NCBI GenBank assembly: GCA_026184295.1
Contig: JAHCJK010000017.1
Location: 1-56,175 of the forward strand
Source: Planctomycetota bacterium
Lineage (GTDB): Bacteria; Planctomycetota; SZUA-567; H5-PLA8
Direction: 5' to 3'
DNA: 56,175 nucleotides
The translations under genes were made by a program, and so were the position numbers. The notes below the pieces were generated by a model. It ran no database searches. It was not told the origin of the DNA and saw only the letters and a program-made list of their open reading frames with translations. Positions 8,115 to 16,483 of this stretch are shown piece after piece; positions within the stretch are counted from its first letter, which is position 1, and each line of letters starts with the position of its first letter.

Positions 8115-8543
8115 ATGTCTATGCGTGGATTCCTTCACGGAATACTTGTTTGGGCCACAGGCGTAATGGCAGTCCTTACGCCGAACCAATGTGTATTCCA
8201 ATTGATGCACCCAGACGGCAATTGTCCGGGCCTGCAGGTTTCTGTCGAGGATACATGTACGTGCCGATGTGAAGGGAAGGACCGGCAGACTGGTCCTCAG
8301 GCAGACGTTGAAGCTGGGGATCAGTATTCAAGCTGTCCAGAATCGAGCTGTTCTTCCATTAGCCATTTTACGTACATGAAGACAAGGTCAATGCTGCCGG
8401 ACCTGGTCCTGCCACGCGGCCGACTGCAAGCTCTAGATTTGCTATCGGCCATCGTTCTGTCTGGGATCGATAACCGCCTTCCTGATTCCAAGTCCTTCCG
8501 TTCAAAACCACTATTCGTCCAGCACGTAGAATTCCTGATTTAG
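8115..8543 (+). CDS. Small secreted Cys-rich protein at the head of the efflux operon
   Basis: A 142-residue protein with a hydrophobic N-terminus (RGFLHGILVWATGVMAVLTP). Mature-part cysteines are spaced GNCPG, then DTCTCRCEG, then SSCPESSCSS. ATG 8115 has no good Shine-Dalgarno sequence, and it precedes the metal-efflux adaptor by 98 bp. The cysteine clusters fit a periplasmic metal-binding accessory, but I recognise no family and coding status rests on context and the plausible signal sequence. The C-terminal third has no Cys. Confidence 0.45.
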   Translation: MSMRGFLHGILVWATGVMAVLTPNQCVFQLMHPDGNCPGLQVSVEDTCTCRCEGKDRQTGPQADVEAGDQYSSCPESSCSSISHFTYMKTRSMLPDLVLPRGRLQALDLLSAIVLSGIDNRLPDSKSFRSKPLFVQHVEFLI

Positions 8544-8641
8544 CTCCAGCACCTTCAGCCTGAACAAAATCCGCGCGCAACTTAAGTTGACCGCTGCGTT
8601 TTGGCACACGCACACCTGGACCAATTAGAACCAGAGAGGGC

Positions 8642-10390
8642 ATGACTATGAATGTACCCGCGACCATGTTGAGACGCGCCTTACAGGTCATCCCAACGGT
8701 GCTTGTATTTGGATTTCTCATGACCCTCGGATACGTGGGCCACCACTTCAATTGGAAGATGCCTAAATCTTCGAAGCTATTCGGTGGTCAGCCATCCGAA
8801 CCTGAAGACTGGTGTTCCAAGCACAATGTACCGGACTCGAGATGTATTTCGTGCCATCCCGAACTGGGCGGCACCGATCCGGCGGATTGGTGCAAGGAGC
8901 ATGGACTGCCGGAGTCCAAGTGTACGATCTGCCATCCCGATTTACTGGCCGGAGGAAGCGCCGAGTGGTGTCCGGAGCACGGCCTGCCTGAAAAATCCTG
9001 CACGCTTTGCCATCCTGAGATTGCCGTGAAGGGCAAAGCGCCGGCAAGCGCTATCGAAGCTCAGGTAAAGAGCAGCCTGCCAGGGACTGCTCCCAAGGAT
9101 CCAAAGTCATGCCAGACGCACAATCTCCGAGTTCAATTTGCTTCGCCTGCCGCGGTGCGGAAAGCAGGCATTTCCTGCGGCCCGGTTTACGAGCGTCCCA
9201 TGTCCTCTTATGTCTCTGTCAGCGGTGAAACGGCATACGATCAAACGCGCCTCGCTCGTGTGTCTCCCAAAGTTTCCGGGACCGCATTTCGCATGCAGGC
9301 CGAGCTTGGGAGCAACGTTCACGCCGGCGATATCCTTGGCTTTGTTGATTCGGCGGAAGTTGGCCGGTTGAAAGGTGAATTCCTTCAAGCACTCGCCACG
9401 GTTTCGGCAAAAGAACGGCTGCTAACCTCCCTTCGTTCAACGATAGACGAAGGGCAACGCCTAGTCGAACTCAAGGCGAAGTACCTGGACCGTGTAAGGA
9501 CCGCGGCCAAGGAAAGTCTGGTCGCGCAAGCCACTGTGCAGGATGCGGAATCAAGTTTGTCTGATGCACACCTTCAGGTCCTGAACGCAAAAGTGGTGGA
9601 GGGGGAGGCGATAGCAGGATTGGAGGATGGCCACATCCAACTTCTAAAAACACGGCAAGCACTTGCCAATCTGGGGCTCAGACTTTCGATCGAAGAAATG
9701 CAAGGTCTTTCGAGGGAGGAGCGTGAGAAACGCGTTCGGTTGCTTGGAGTGCCTACGACCTTCTTGAAATTACTCCCGCAAGGCGTCGAGGTCGGGAACT
9801 TGATTCCCTTGATGGCACCTTTCGACGGCGTAGTCATCGAGCGCGATGCGGTCGAAGGAGAAGCGATTGATCCTTCCAGGCCTGTGTTTGTCCTGGCGGA
9901 CGTCACTAAGATGTGGCTGATGATGGAAGTAAAGCAGGAGGAAGCCGGCGCTTTATCGCTTGGGCAGAAGGTGGTCTTCAAAACGGATGCCGCCGGTGCC
10001 GAAACCATCTCGGGCGAACTATCGTGGATTAGCACCGCGGCGGATGAAAAAACTCGAACCGTTCGTGCTCGCGCGGTGTTCGAGAACGCAGAAGGACGGG
10101 TACGAGCAGGTACCTTCGGCTCTGGAAAAATAACCGTTCGTGAATCTGAAAAGGCAACGGCTGTCCTTAGCGAAGCCATCCATTGGGAGGGCTGCTGTTA
10201 CGTGGTCTTCGTTCGCCTGACGGACGATATCTTCCAGACCCGCAAGGTGAAACTGGGATCGGTTAATGGTCCGTTTACCGAAATCCGAATTGGCGTAATG
10301 CCAGGCGAGGTGGTCGTGACCACCGGCAGTCACGTGTTGAAATCGGAAATCCTAAAATCGGCCTTGGGCGCTGGTTGCTGCGCCGAATGA
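8642..10390 (+). CDS. RND efflux periplasmic adaptor (CusB/CzcB family) with three N-terminal Cys/His repeats
   Basis: A 582-residue membrane-fusion protein. After a transmembrane segment (residues 12-33) come three copies of W-C-x2-H-x2-P-x3-C-x2-C-H-P, at residues 57-73, 83-99 and 109-125, exactly 26 residues apart. Each offers three Cys and one His (for example C84, H87, C94, C97), suited to soft-metal binding. The rest is the usual adaptor: lipoyl/barrel start around residue 180 (YVSVSGETAYDQTRLARVSP), a coiled-coil hairpin of about residues 240-350, then LMAPFDGVVIERDAVEGEAI and beta-barrel. Adaptors bridge the inner-membrane pump to an outer-membrane channel. AGAGAGGG precedes ATG 8642. 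The pump gene starts 6 bp after its stop. Confidence 0.9.
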   Translation: MTMNVPATMLRRALQVIPTVLVFGFLMTLGYVGHHFNWKMPKSSKLFGGQPSEPEDWCSKHNVPDSRCISCHPELGGTDPADWCKEHGLPESKCTICHPDLLAGGSAEWCPEHGLPEKSCTLCHPEIAVKGKAPASAIEAQVKSSLPGTAPKDPKSCQTHNLRVQFASPAAVRKAGISCGPVYERPMSSYVSVSGETAYDQTRLARVSPKVSGTAFRMQAELGSNVHAGDILGFVDSAEVGRLKGEFLQALATVSAKERLLTSLRSTIDEGQRLVELKAKYLDRVRTAAKESLVAQATVQDAESSLSDAHLQVLNAKVVEGEAIAGLEDGHIQLLKTRQALANLGLRLSIEEMQGLSREEREKRVRLLGVPTTFLKLLPQGVEVGNLIPLMAPFDGVVIERDAVEGEAIDPSRPVFVLADVTKMWLMMEVKQEEAGALSLGQKVVFKTDAAGAETISGELSWISTAADEKTRTVRARAVFENAEGRVRAGTFGSGKITVRESEKATAVLSEAIHWEGCCYVVFVRLTDDIFQTRKVKLGSVNGPFTEIRIGVMPGEVVVTTGSHVLKSEILKSALGAGCCAE

Positions 10391-10396
10391 GAGCCC

Positions 10397-13300
10397 ATGG
10401 ATCTGCTTAGCTGGCTCATTCATTGGTCCCTGACGCACCGGGCGGCGGTGATTGCCCTGTTCGCGGCTTTCGGGATCGCAGGCCTGATTTCGTTGCGCCA
10501 TTTGGACATTGACGCGTTCCCCGATACGACGCCCGTTCAGGTGCAGATCAACACGACGTCGCCATCGTTAGCTCCAGAAGAAGTTGAGCAACAGATTACC
10601 TTTCCTATTGAGCAGGCCATAAGCGGATTGCCGCGGCTGGTGGAAGTTCGCTCCGTATCGAAATTTGGCCTCTCTCAGGTCGTCGTGGTGTTTGAAGACG
10701 GTACGGACATTTATTTTGCCCGCCAGCTTGTCATGGAGCGTATTTCCACCGTTGAACTTCCCAGCGGAATGCCTCGGCCTGAAATGGGCCCCATTGCAAC
10801 CGGCCTTGGGGAGGTATTTCACTACCTAGTCACAGGCAAAGGCGACGATCAGACGGAGCTTCGAACTATCCACGATTGGACCATCAAGCCTGCCATGAAG
10901 ACCGTGCCGGGAACGGCTGAGATCAACAGTTGGGGCGGCTATGAGAAACAGTACCAGGTTCGGATCGATCCCACGCTTCTTATAAAGCATGGGTTGACCT
11001 TTGATGAAACCGTCGAAGCCGTACGATTAAACAATTTGAACGTCGGTGGCGGGAGTATCCAGCAATCAGGTTCCATGCTGCTTGTTCAAGGCGTAGCCCG
11101 AACAACAAGCCTGGAAGAGATCAAAGCCATCGTGGTTTCGTCCAGGGATGGGACGCCGATCCGCGTCGGCGATGTAGCGGAGGTTGTTATCGGGCATGAA
11201 ATTCGACGGGGAGCGGTCACCGCGGATGGTCAAGGCGAGGCGGTTTTGGGCCTGGGGTTCATGCTCATGGGGGAAAACAGCCATGAGGTTACCTGGCGAT
11301 TCAAACACAAACTCGATGAAATCAAGGCCAACCTGCCACCGAACGTGACGGTTCAGACCGTGTACGACCGCACTGAGCTTGTTGACCAAGTCATGGATAC
11401 GGTCCGCAAAAACCTGTTCGAAGGCGGCCTGCTCGTCATTTCGATCCTTTTCGTTTTCCTTGGAAACCTGCGCGCCGGATTAATCGTCGCCTTTGCCATA
11501 CCCATGTCCATGCTGTTCGCTTTTTCCGGCATGCTGAAGTTTGGCATTGCCGGAAGCCTTCTGAGTCTCGGCGCCATCGATTTTGGCCTGATCGTAGATA
11601 GTTCGGTCGTCATGGTCGAGAACGTGGTCCGGAAACTGTCTCACAACGGAGCCGGCCGAAGCCGAATCGAAACAGTTCGCGAAGCCGCGCTTGAAGTCCG
11701 GGGCCCAACCATGTTCGGCGAACTCATCATCATGATTGTGTACCTTCCCATTCTCACGCTGGAGGGCGTGGAGGGTAAGCTCTTCCGTCCTATGGCATTA
11801 ACGGTGATCTTTGCGCTCCTTGGGTCCATGGTACTATCGCTGACCCTTATGCCGGTCCTGGCTAGTCTCATTTTGCCCAGGCAGGTGGATGAACGCCCGC
11901 CGCTCGTCATGCGTCTGATTTTGTGGATCTACCGACCGGTCCTGCGCGTGGTTATGGCGCATCGTTTGGCGGTCATCGGGTTTGCCCTTGGTGCCCTTCT
12001 GTTGGCAGTAATCGTGTCAAGGAACTTGGGATCCGAATTCGTTCCGCGCCTCTCAGAAGGCTCCATTGTCATCAATGTCGTACGCCTGGCTGGCTCAGAT
12101 CTGGAGGAAACTGTTCGATACAACACCCAAATCGAAAAGGCTATTCTCGCTGCGTTTCCCGACGAAGTGAGCCACGTATGGAGTCGGTCGGGATCTGCCG
12201 AAGTGGCTACAGACCCGATGGGGGTGGAGTTGACCGATCTGTTCATTACCTTGAAGCCCAGGAAGGAATGGAAAAAGGCCGCGTCCCAATCCGAAATGGT
12301 GGAGCAGGTTCAAAAAGAGCTTCGCGATCTGCCTGGTCAGAAATTCATCTTTACGCAGCCGATTGAAATGCGAATGAACGAGATGATTTCCGGCGTACGT
12401 TCCGATATCGCAGTCAAGTTGTTCGGCGACGACTTTGGAGAACTGGTGGGAAAGGCGCGTGAGATTGAAGCGGCGCTTCAAGCTATTCCAGGCGTGGCCG
12501 ATTTGAGCGTCGAACAGATCACAGGGCAGCCGGTGCTTTCCATACGCGTCAAACAGGACGAAATCGCTCGCTATGGCATTCCCGCCAGCAAGATCACGGA
12601 CATGCTTGAATCCATTGGGAGCAAAGCGCTTGGTGAAGTCGTGAGCGGCCAGTTGCGATTCCCTCTGGTCGTCCGGTTGCCGGAACGATTTCGCGCCAGT
12701 CCCGAGGCCATCGGTTCGATTCCCATCTTATCGGCAACGGGCGAGCGCATTCCGCTTTCGCGCCTGGCTTCGATTCAAATCATCGATAGCCCATCCACCA
12801 TCACTCGTGAATGGGGCCGGCGTAGGATTACTGTCCAGTGCAACGTAAGAGGGCGGGACGTTGGCTCCTTCGTTGAAGAAGCGCAACGTGTCGTGGCGGA
12901 AAAAATCAGACTCCCATCAAGCCGGTACTCCATTGAATGGGGCGGGCAGTTTGAGAATCTCGAACGCGCGCGGAATCGGTTGATGATTGTGGTTCCCATC
13001 GCGCTCATCCTTATATTTGCTCTGCTCTATTTCACCTATAATAGCTTCATCGACGCCCTTCGAGTCTTTACGGCAATTCCGTTTGCGGCAGTGGGGGGCA
13101 TCCTGGCGTTGTGGCTTCGAGACATGCCATTCTCGATTTCCGCAGGAGTTGGATTTGTTGCCTTGTCCGGGGTAGCTGTGCTGGACGATATGATCCTGGT
13201 GTCCTATGTGCGCCAGTTGCTGGATAAAGGGATGGCATTGGATCAGGCCGTCGAAGAAGCTTCCATTGCACGTTTACGCCCCGTCCTCATGACAACCTTG

Positions 13301-13519
13301 GTGGCCAGCCTCGGCTTTATGCCGATGGCCTTTAGTACGGGAGTTGGAGCGGAGGTTCAACGGCCATTGGCTACGGTGGTCATTGGAGGTGTTATCAGCA
13401 GCATGGTGATGTCGCTGCTCGTGCTAAGAGTCCTTTACTTGCTGTTAGGAGCAGGTCGCTTTGAGAACCATCGCGTGCATGTGGCCGCGAATGAAGAACT
13501 CGGAAGCCGACACAACTAA
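10397..13519 (+). CDS. Heavy-metal RND efflux pump (CzcA/CusA family)
   Basis: A 1040-residue inner-membrane proton antiporter, of normal family length, with 12 expected membrane spans. The N-terminal HLDIDAFPDTTPVQVQINT is diagnostic of the heavy-metal RND class. The TM4 motif GAIDFGLIVDSSVVMVEN has the D-F-G-x3-D pattern of divalent-cation (Zn/Co/Ni/Cd-type) pumps rather than the A-I-G-x2-V-D pattern of CusA. It is translationally close to the adaptor and followed 20 bp later by a lipoprotein with the same Cys/His repeat as the adaptor. No outer-membrane factor gene lies in the operon. The actual metal is not determined by sequence alone. Confidence 0.93.
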   Translation: MDLLSWLIHWSLTHRAAVIALFAAFGIAGLISLRHLDIDAFPDTTPVQVQINTTSPSLAPEEVEQQITFPIEQAISGLPRLVEVRSVSKFGLSQVVVVFEDGTDIYFARQLVMERISTVELPSGMPRPEMGPIATGLGEVFHYLVTGKGDDQTELRTIHDWTIKPAMKTVPGTAEINSWGGYEKQYQVRIDPTLLIKHGLTFDETVEAVRLNNLNVGGGSIQQSGSMLLVQGVARTTSLEEIKAIVVSSRDGTPIRVGDVAEVVIGHEIRRGAVTADGQGEAVLGLGFMLMGENSHEVTWRFKHKLDEIKANLPPNVTVQTVYDRTELVDQVMDTVRKNLFEGGLLVISILFVFLGNLRAGLIVAFAIPMSMLFAFSGMLKFGIAGSLLSLGAIDFGLIVDSSVVMVENVVRKLSHNGAGRSRIETVREAALEVRGPTMFGELIIMIVYLPILTLEGVEGKLFRPMALTVIFALLGSMVLSLTLMPVLASLILPRQVDERPPLVMRLILWIYRPVLRVVMAHRLAVIGFALGALLLAVIVSRNLGSEFVPRLSEGSIVINVVRLAGSDLEETVRYNTQIEKAILAAFPDEVSHVWSRSGSAEVATDPMGVELTDLFITLKPRKEWKKAASQSEMVEQVQKELRDLPGQKFIFTQPIEMRMNEMISGVRSDIAVKLFGDDFGELVGKAREIEAALQAIPGVADLSVEQITGQPVLSIRVKQDEIARYGIPASKITDMLESIGSKALGEVVSGQLRFPLVVRLPERFRASPEAIGSIPILSATGERIPLSRLASIQIIDSPSTITREWGRRRITVQCNVRGRDVGSFVEEAQRVVAEKIRLPSSRYSIEWGGQFENLERARNRLMIVVPIALILIFALLYFTYNSFIDALRVFTAIPFAAVGGILALWLRDMPFSISAGVGFVALSGVAVLDDMILVSYVRQLLDKGMALDQAVEEASIARLRPVLMTTLVASLGFMPMAFSTGVGAEVQRPLATVVIGGVISSMVMSLLVLRVLYLLLGAGRFENHRVHVAANEELGSRHN

Positions 13520-13539
13520 TCACACAGGGAGAAACGCCC

Positions 13540-13899
13540 ATGTCGAAGTCCATGAATGCGCTCATCTTGGTTGGATGTCTTTTTCTGGTCGGATGCGGGT
13601 CTGGTAAGACGCCCAATGCAGACGCTAAGACGGAGCATAAGACTCCCGCCACTGCCGAGAAGACGGTCGTGCCGTTGGTTCCCAAGACCGAACTGGCGGA
13701 CTGGTGTCCGGAGCATGGTGTGCCGGAATCAATCTGTACTCGTTGCAACGAAAAGCTTGTCGCTGGATTCAAAGATAAAAAGGACTGGTGCGAGAAGCAC
13801 AATCTGCCGATGTCGCAGTGCTTCACGTGCCAACCGGAACTGAAAGCTAAGTTCGAAGCCATGAAGCCCAAGAGTGCCGAAGAGAACAGTGGTAAATGA
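13540..13899 (+). CDS. Small lipoprotein with two Cys/His metal-binding-like repeats
   Basis: A 119-residue lipoprotein: signal peptide with lipobox LVGC (Cys19), a polar linker, then two copies of the W-C-x2-H-x2-P-x3-C-x2-C repeat at residues 55-69 and 83-97 (C56, H59, C66, C69 and C84, H87, C94, C97). The same repeat occurs three times in the adaptor of this operon. By position and motif it could pass metal to the pump or buffer it, in the way CusF serves CusBA, but it has no sequence similarity to CusF that I can see. GGGAG lies upstream of ATG 13540. It is the last gene of the operon. Confidence 0.85.
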   Translation: MSKSMNALILVGCLFLVGCGSGKTPNADAKTEHKTPATAEKTVVPLVPKTELADWCPEHGVPESICTRCNEKLVAGFKDKKDWCEKHNLPMSQCFTCQPELKAKFEAMKPKSAEENSGK

Positions 13900-13915
13900 G
13901 GTTTCAAGTAGCCCA

Positions 13916-13936
13916 AAAACCGAGTACTCGGATTTA
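13916..13936. repeat. 21-bp near-palindrome, right copy flanking the efflux operon
   Basis: Identical over 21 bp to the copy at 8047-8067, same orientation, core CCGAGTACTCGG at 13920-13931. It starts 17 bp after the lipoprotein stop codon and abuts the truncated HEAT-like fragment, whose stop codon lies within it. Confidence 0.7.
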
Positions 13937-14032
13937 AGCCAAAGGTGAATTGGCGAAGTACTGAGACGCGTTGCTGCGGACGTCACGATCCTCGTGAAGC
14001 AGGAGCAGCTTGACTTGATCCGGGGTCAGCAT
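13934..14032 (-). pseudogene. N-terminal remnant of a HEAT-repeat-like gene
   Basis: A 32-codon minus-strand frame reading MLTPDQVKLLLLHEDRDVRS plus NASQYFANSPLA before a stop. The start resembles the N-terminus of bacterial HEAT-repeat proteins, where an L-x2-H-E-D-x2-V-R helix opens the first repeat. The frame ends exactly in the palindromic repeat at 13916-13936, as if the rest of the gene had been lost when that sequence arrived. No strong ribosome-binding site is visible, and no matching remainder was found beyond the other palindrome copy. It could also be chance. Confidence 0.3.
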
Positions 14033-14151
14033 GCCTGCGAAGATAGCGTCCGCGGATGCCTGCTCAAACTCCCGAAACTGAGTTCATAATCATTCCCGTG
14101 GCTTGTGTGCGGGTAGGTACCTAACCGTTACTCGGACCCTAACATCCGAAG

Positions 14152-14177
14152 CGTGTGCGTGTGTTCCTGGTGTGCTC
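14152..14177 (+). repeat. 26-bp direct repeat, left copy
   Basis: A 26-bp sequence beginning CGTGTGCGTGTG and ending GGTGTGCTC is repeated exactly at 14352-14377, 200 bp downstream in the same orientation. The two copies flank the tRNA 3' fragment. Confidence 0.8.
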
Positions 14178-14271
14178 ATTCAGCCATACGTTAGGCATAC
14201 CTAAACAGCACAAGAAGTGACAGGTTCACATGGGGAAGCGCTGTAAGTTCAATGAATTAAGGGGGAGGAGA

Positions 14272-14299
14272 TGGCGGGCTCGACGGGACTCGAACCCGG
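14272..14299 (-). pseudogene. 3'-end fragment of a tRNA gene (T-arm, acceptor strand and CCA)
   Basis: On the minus strand a T-arm (CCGGG, loop TTCGAGT, CCCGT; four of five pairs) is followed by a 7-nt acceptor strand CGAGCCC, discriminator G and an encoded CCA. The upstream sequence that should hold the anticodon and D arms does not fold as a tRNA. The residue is therefore a 3' fragment of a gene whose acceptor would begin GGGCTCG. Such fragments mark integration sites of elements that insert into tRNA 3' ends. It lies between two 26-bp direct repeats. Confidence 0.6.
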
Positions 14300-14351
14300 A
14301 TGACGATTTGGCTTATCTTATTTTTCTACTTGGACTTCCAAGATTTGAAAC

Positions 14352-14377
14352 CGTGTGCGTGTGTTCCTGGTGTGCTC
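14352..14377 (+). repeat. 26-bp direct repeat, right copy
   Basis: Exact copy of 14152-14177. It is located between the tRNA fragment and the broken transposase gene. Confidence 0.8.
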
Positions 14378-14535
14378 CAACTTTTGCGTTTTTCATGGTC
14401 TGGATCTTAGGGTTCCACCGGTCAAGAAGCCTCGCTTTGATCCTCCAACCCTTCTCGGTACCATTCGCAGCCCATTCCGAGGTACGAAAACTTCCTCTTC
14501 CCTTCGAGCAACAAGGACTTGCTTTCAACTCCATC

Positions 14536-15603
14536 ATGCCATCGAAAATGCTTCAGCCACTCTTCTTTCTGCTCGCAAAAGCTTCTCATTCCGCCATGGC
14601 TCAGCAGGTCGAGTACCTAAAGACCGAGAATGAAATCTTGCGCAGGCGGCTGCCCAAACACATCCGTACGACACCCGCCGAGCGAAGACTCCTTATTAGG
14701 GCAGGCAAGCCGCTTGGCGCAACCCTAAAACATCTAATCACCTTCGTCGCCTACTCGACCTTCTTAGGCTGGCTGAGGGACGAGGACAAGACCATCGGCA
14801 GGCGGCGAAAGAACGGCCGCCCCAGAACCAAGGAAAGTACCACCGAGATCATCCTGATGATGGCTCGCGAGAATCACTGGGGATTCCGGCGCATCTACGC
14901 CGAACTCTGGAAACTGGCCATCAGGAAAATCAGCCCAACGACGATCAAGAGCATCCTGATCGCGCATGGCTTCGATCCTTGCCCTGTCCGACCGGGCGCC
15001 TCCTGGGCCGATTTCATCAAGCGTCACGCAGAGACCCTTTGGGCCTGCGACTTCGCATCCAAGAAGATCCTGACCAAGTCGGGCTTTGTGGATTGCTTTG
15101 TGTTCTTCTTCATTCACGTGGCGTCCAGACGCGTACATATCGCCGGCGTGACCACCTGCCCCAGCGAGGTATGGATGGCGCAGCAGGCTCGCAACCTGTG
15201 CATGCATTTCGAAGAGCAGTCTTCCAAGCCCATCCTGCTACTCCATGATCGCGATGGGAAATTCACGCCACGGTTCAAGCATCTCCTGGCGTCAGAGGGC
15301 CACGTGCTCCACATGTTGCCCGTTCGCTCTCCCAACCTGAACGCCTAAGCAGAGCGATGGGTCCAGTCCTTGCGTCGCGAGTGTCTCGACCACTTCCTGG
15401 TCTTCGGCGAAGAACACATGCGGCACTTGGTCCACACCTACGCGGACTTTTACAATCAACTGCGCCCGCACCAAGGCATGGGAAACAGGCCGCTGGGATC
15501 GCCGCTGCCGGACCCGCGGACGTTTCCACCGAATCCAAGCCAGGTGAAATGCCGCACTTGGCTCCGTGGGCTGCTCAAGCACTACTACTCAGAAGCAGCC
15601 TGA
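14536..15603 (+). pseudogene. Integrase-core (DDE) transposase interrupted by one in-frame TAA
   Basis: The frame encodes an rve/IS481-IS3-like transposase: HTH region (RENHWGFRRIYAELWKLAIR), first catalytic Asp in LWACDFASKK, second in LLHDRDGKF, then VRSPNLNA. The stop TAA at 15346-15348 is followed in the same frame by AERWVQSLRRECLDHFLVFG (with the catalytic Glu) and a normal C-terminus to 15603. In this family the interrupted position is normally a Tyr within NLNAYAERW, so a single base change from TAC or TAT explains the stop. I chose ATG 14536; upstream frame sequence is non-homologous. It is probably inactive. Clear terminal inverted repeats were not found. Confidence 0.85.
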
Positions 15604-15822
15604 CTTCATTTCTCAGTCTTCAGTTGTCAAAGAACTCAGTCTGAAAGTCTGTCTAAACCCTCTTGGTCCGAAAACTTCCATCTAATCCGATGGAATCCAG
15701 CATAGTTTCTACACCTAATGGAACATGCAGTGTCGAATAGACGACTTCCATCGGCCTGAATTTTGCACTGCAATTCTGCATGCGCTGAACCGTTGAATCC
15801 ATGCTCGGAGGATGCCATCGAC

Positions 15823-16428
15823 ATGTGGCGAAAAGTCGTCTTACTTCTGTTGTTGGCCATAATGGCAGTGCAAGTTGGATGTTCCAAAGCGGAACCGCCA
15901 AAGGCACAGAAAGCGGCAGATCTGGCGGAAGAGATGGAAAAGCAGCGGCGCGAGGCGGAGGAAGCCGAACACAAAAGATACGCGGTGAAGCCCGTGGACT
16001 TCAAACGCTTGTGCGAGATGCTTCCAGCCGGCAAGGAACCATACGTCAGGCATGACGTGGGCGGGCAAGTCGAAACGAACGCGGGCGAACAGACCTCAAA
16101 GGCGTGGGCGCTTTACGGCAAGGAGCCGCACCAGTTTCGCATCGATTTGATCGATTTTGCGGGCGCCAAGAAGAAGATCGACGAAGCGTATTGGTGGACG
16201 ACGCGAAGCGTTGATCAGAAGTTAAAGAGCGGCTACGAAAAGACGGGATTTGTCCAGCAGTGGTACAAATCGTACGAGCGACTGAATACGGAAAAGAAAA
16301 CCTCGCAGTATCTGGTCTGTGCGGGAGAACGATTCATCGTAAGCGCCGAAGGTGGTGAGGACGAGATGGAACACCTGAAGGCCGCCGTGCACAGCATGGA
16401 TTTTCGCAAGTTGGCCGACACGAAATAG
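15823..16428 (+). CDS. Lipoprotein of unknown function
   Basis: A 201-residue lipoprotein: hydrophobic signal WRKVVLLLLLAIMAVQVGC with lipobox ending at Cys20, then a charged helical stretch (LAEEMEKQRREAEEAEHKR) and a compact alpha/beta-looking domain with many Lys and Tyr. CGGAGGA is 10 nt before ATG 15823. It is followed 55 bp later by an NtrC-type regulator, so the two may be co-transcribed. The domain has a vague resemblance in size and pattern to the DcrB-like protein at 26447, but no family was recognised. Confidence 0.7.
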   Translation: MWRKVVLLLLLAIMAVQVGCSKAEPPKAQKAADLAEEMEKQRREAEEAEHKRYAVKPVDFKRLCEMLPAGKEPYVRHDVGGQVETNAGEQTSKAWALYGKEPHQFRIDLIDFAGAKKKIDEAYWWTTRSVDQKLKSGYEKTGFVQQWYKSYERLNTEKKTSQYLVCAGERFIVSAEGGEDEMEHLKAAVHSMDFRKLADTK

Positions 16429-16483
16429 CCCCGGAAAACATCCGAGAAAGACACCAATGATTAATCCAACCAAGGAGCGTGCC

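Noticed and set aside
8570..8640. TTGGCA followed by ATTAGA 17 bp later as a promoter for the efflux adaptor
   Set aside because: The -10 hexamer is a poor match and the preceding gene may share its transcript, so I did not list it as a feature.
14138..14195. CCTAAC ... GTTAGG inverted motif resembling an integron attC site
   Set aside because: Only the outer 6-bp arms pair; the inner L-type boxes do not complement each other and no cassette or integrase is present.
14230..14400. Possible complete tRNA or tmRNA on the minus strand
   Set aside because: Only the T-arm, acceptor strand and CCA fit. The upstream sequence gives no D-arm, anticodon arm or tag reading frame, and the G-U pair typical of tmRNA is absent.
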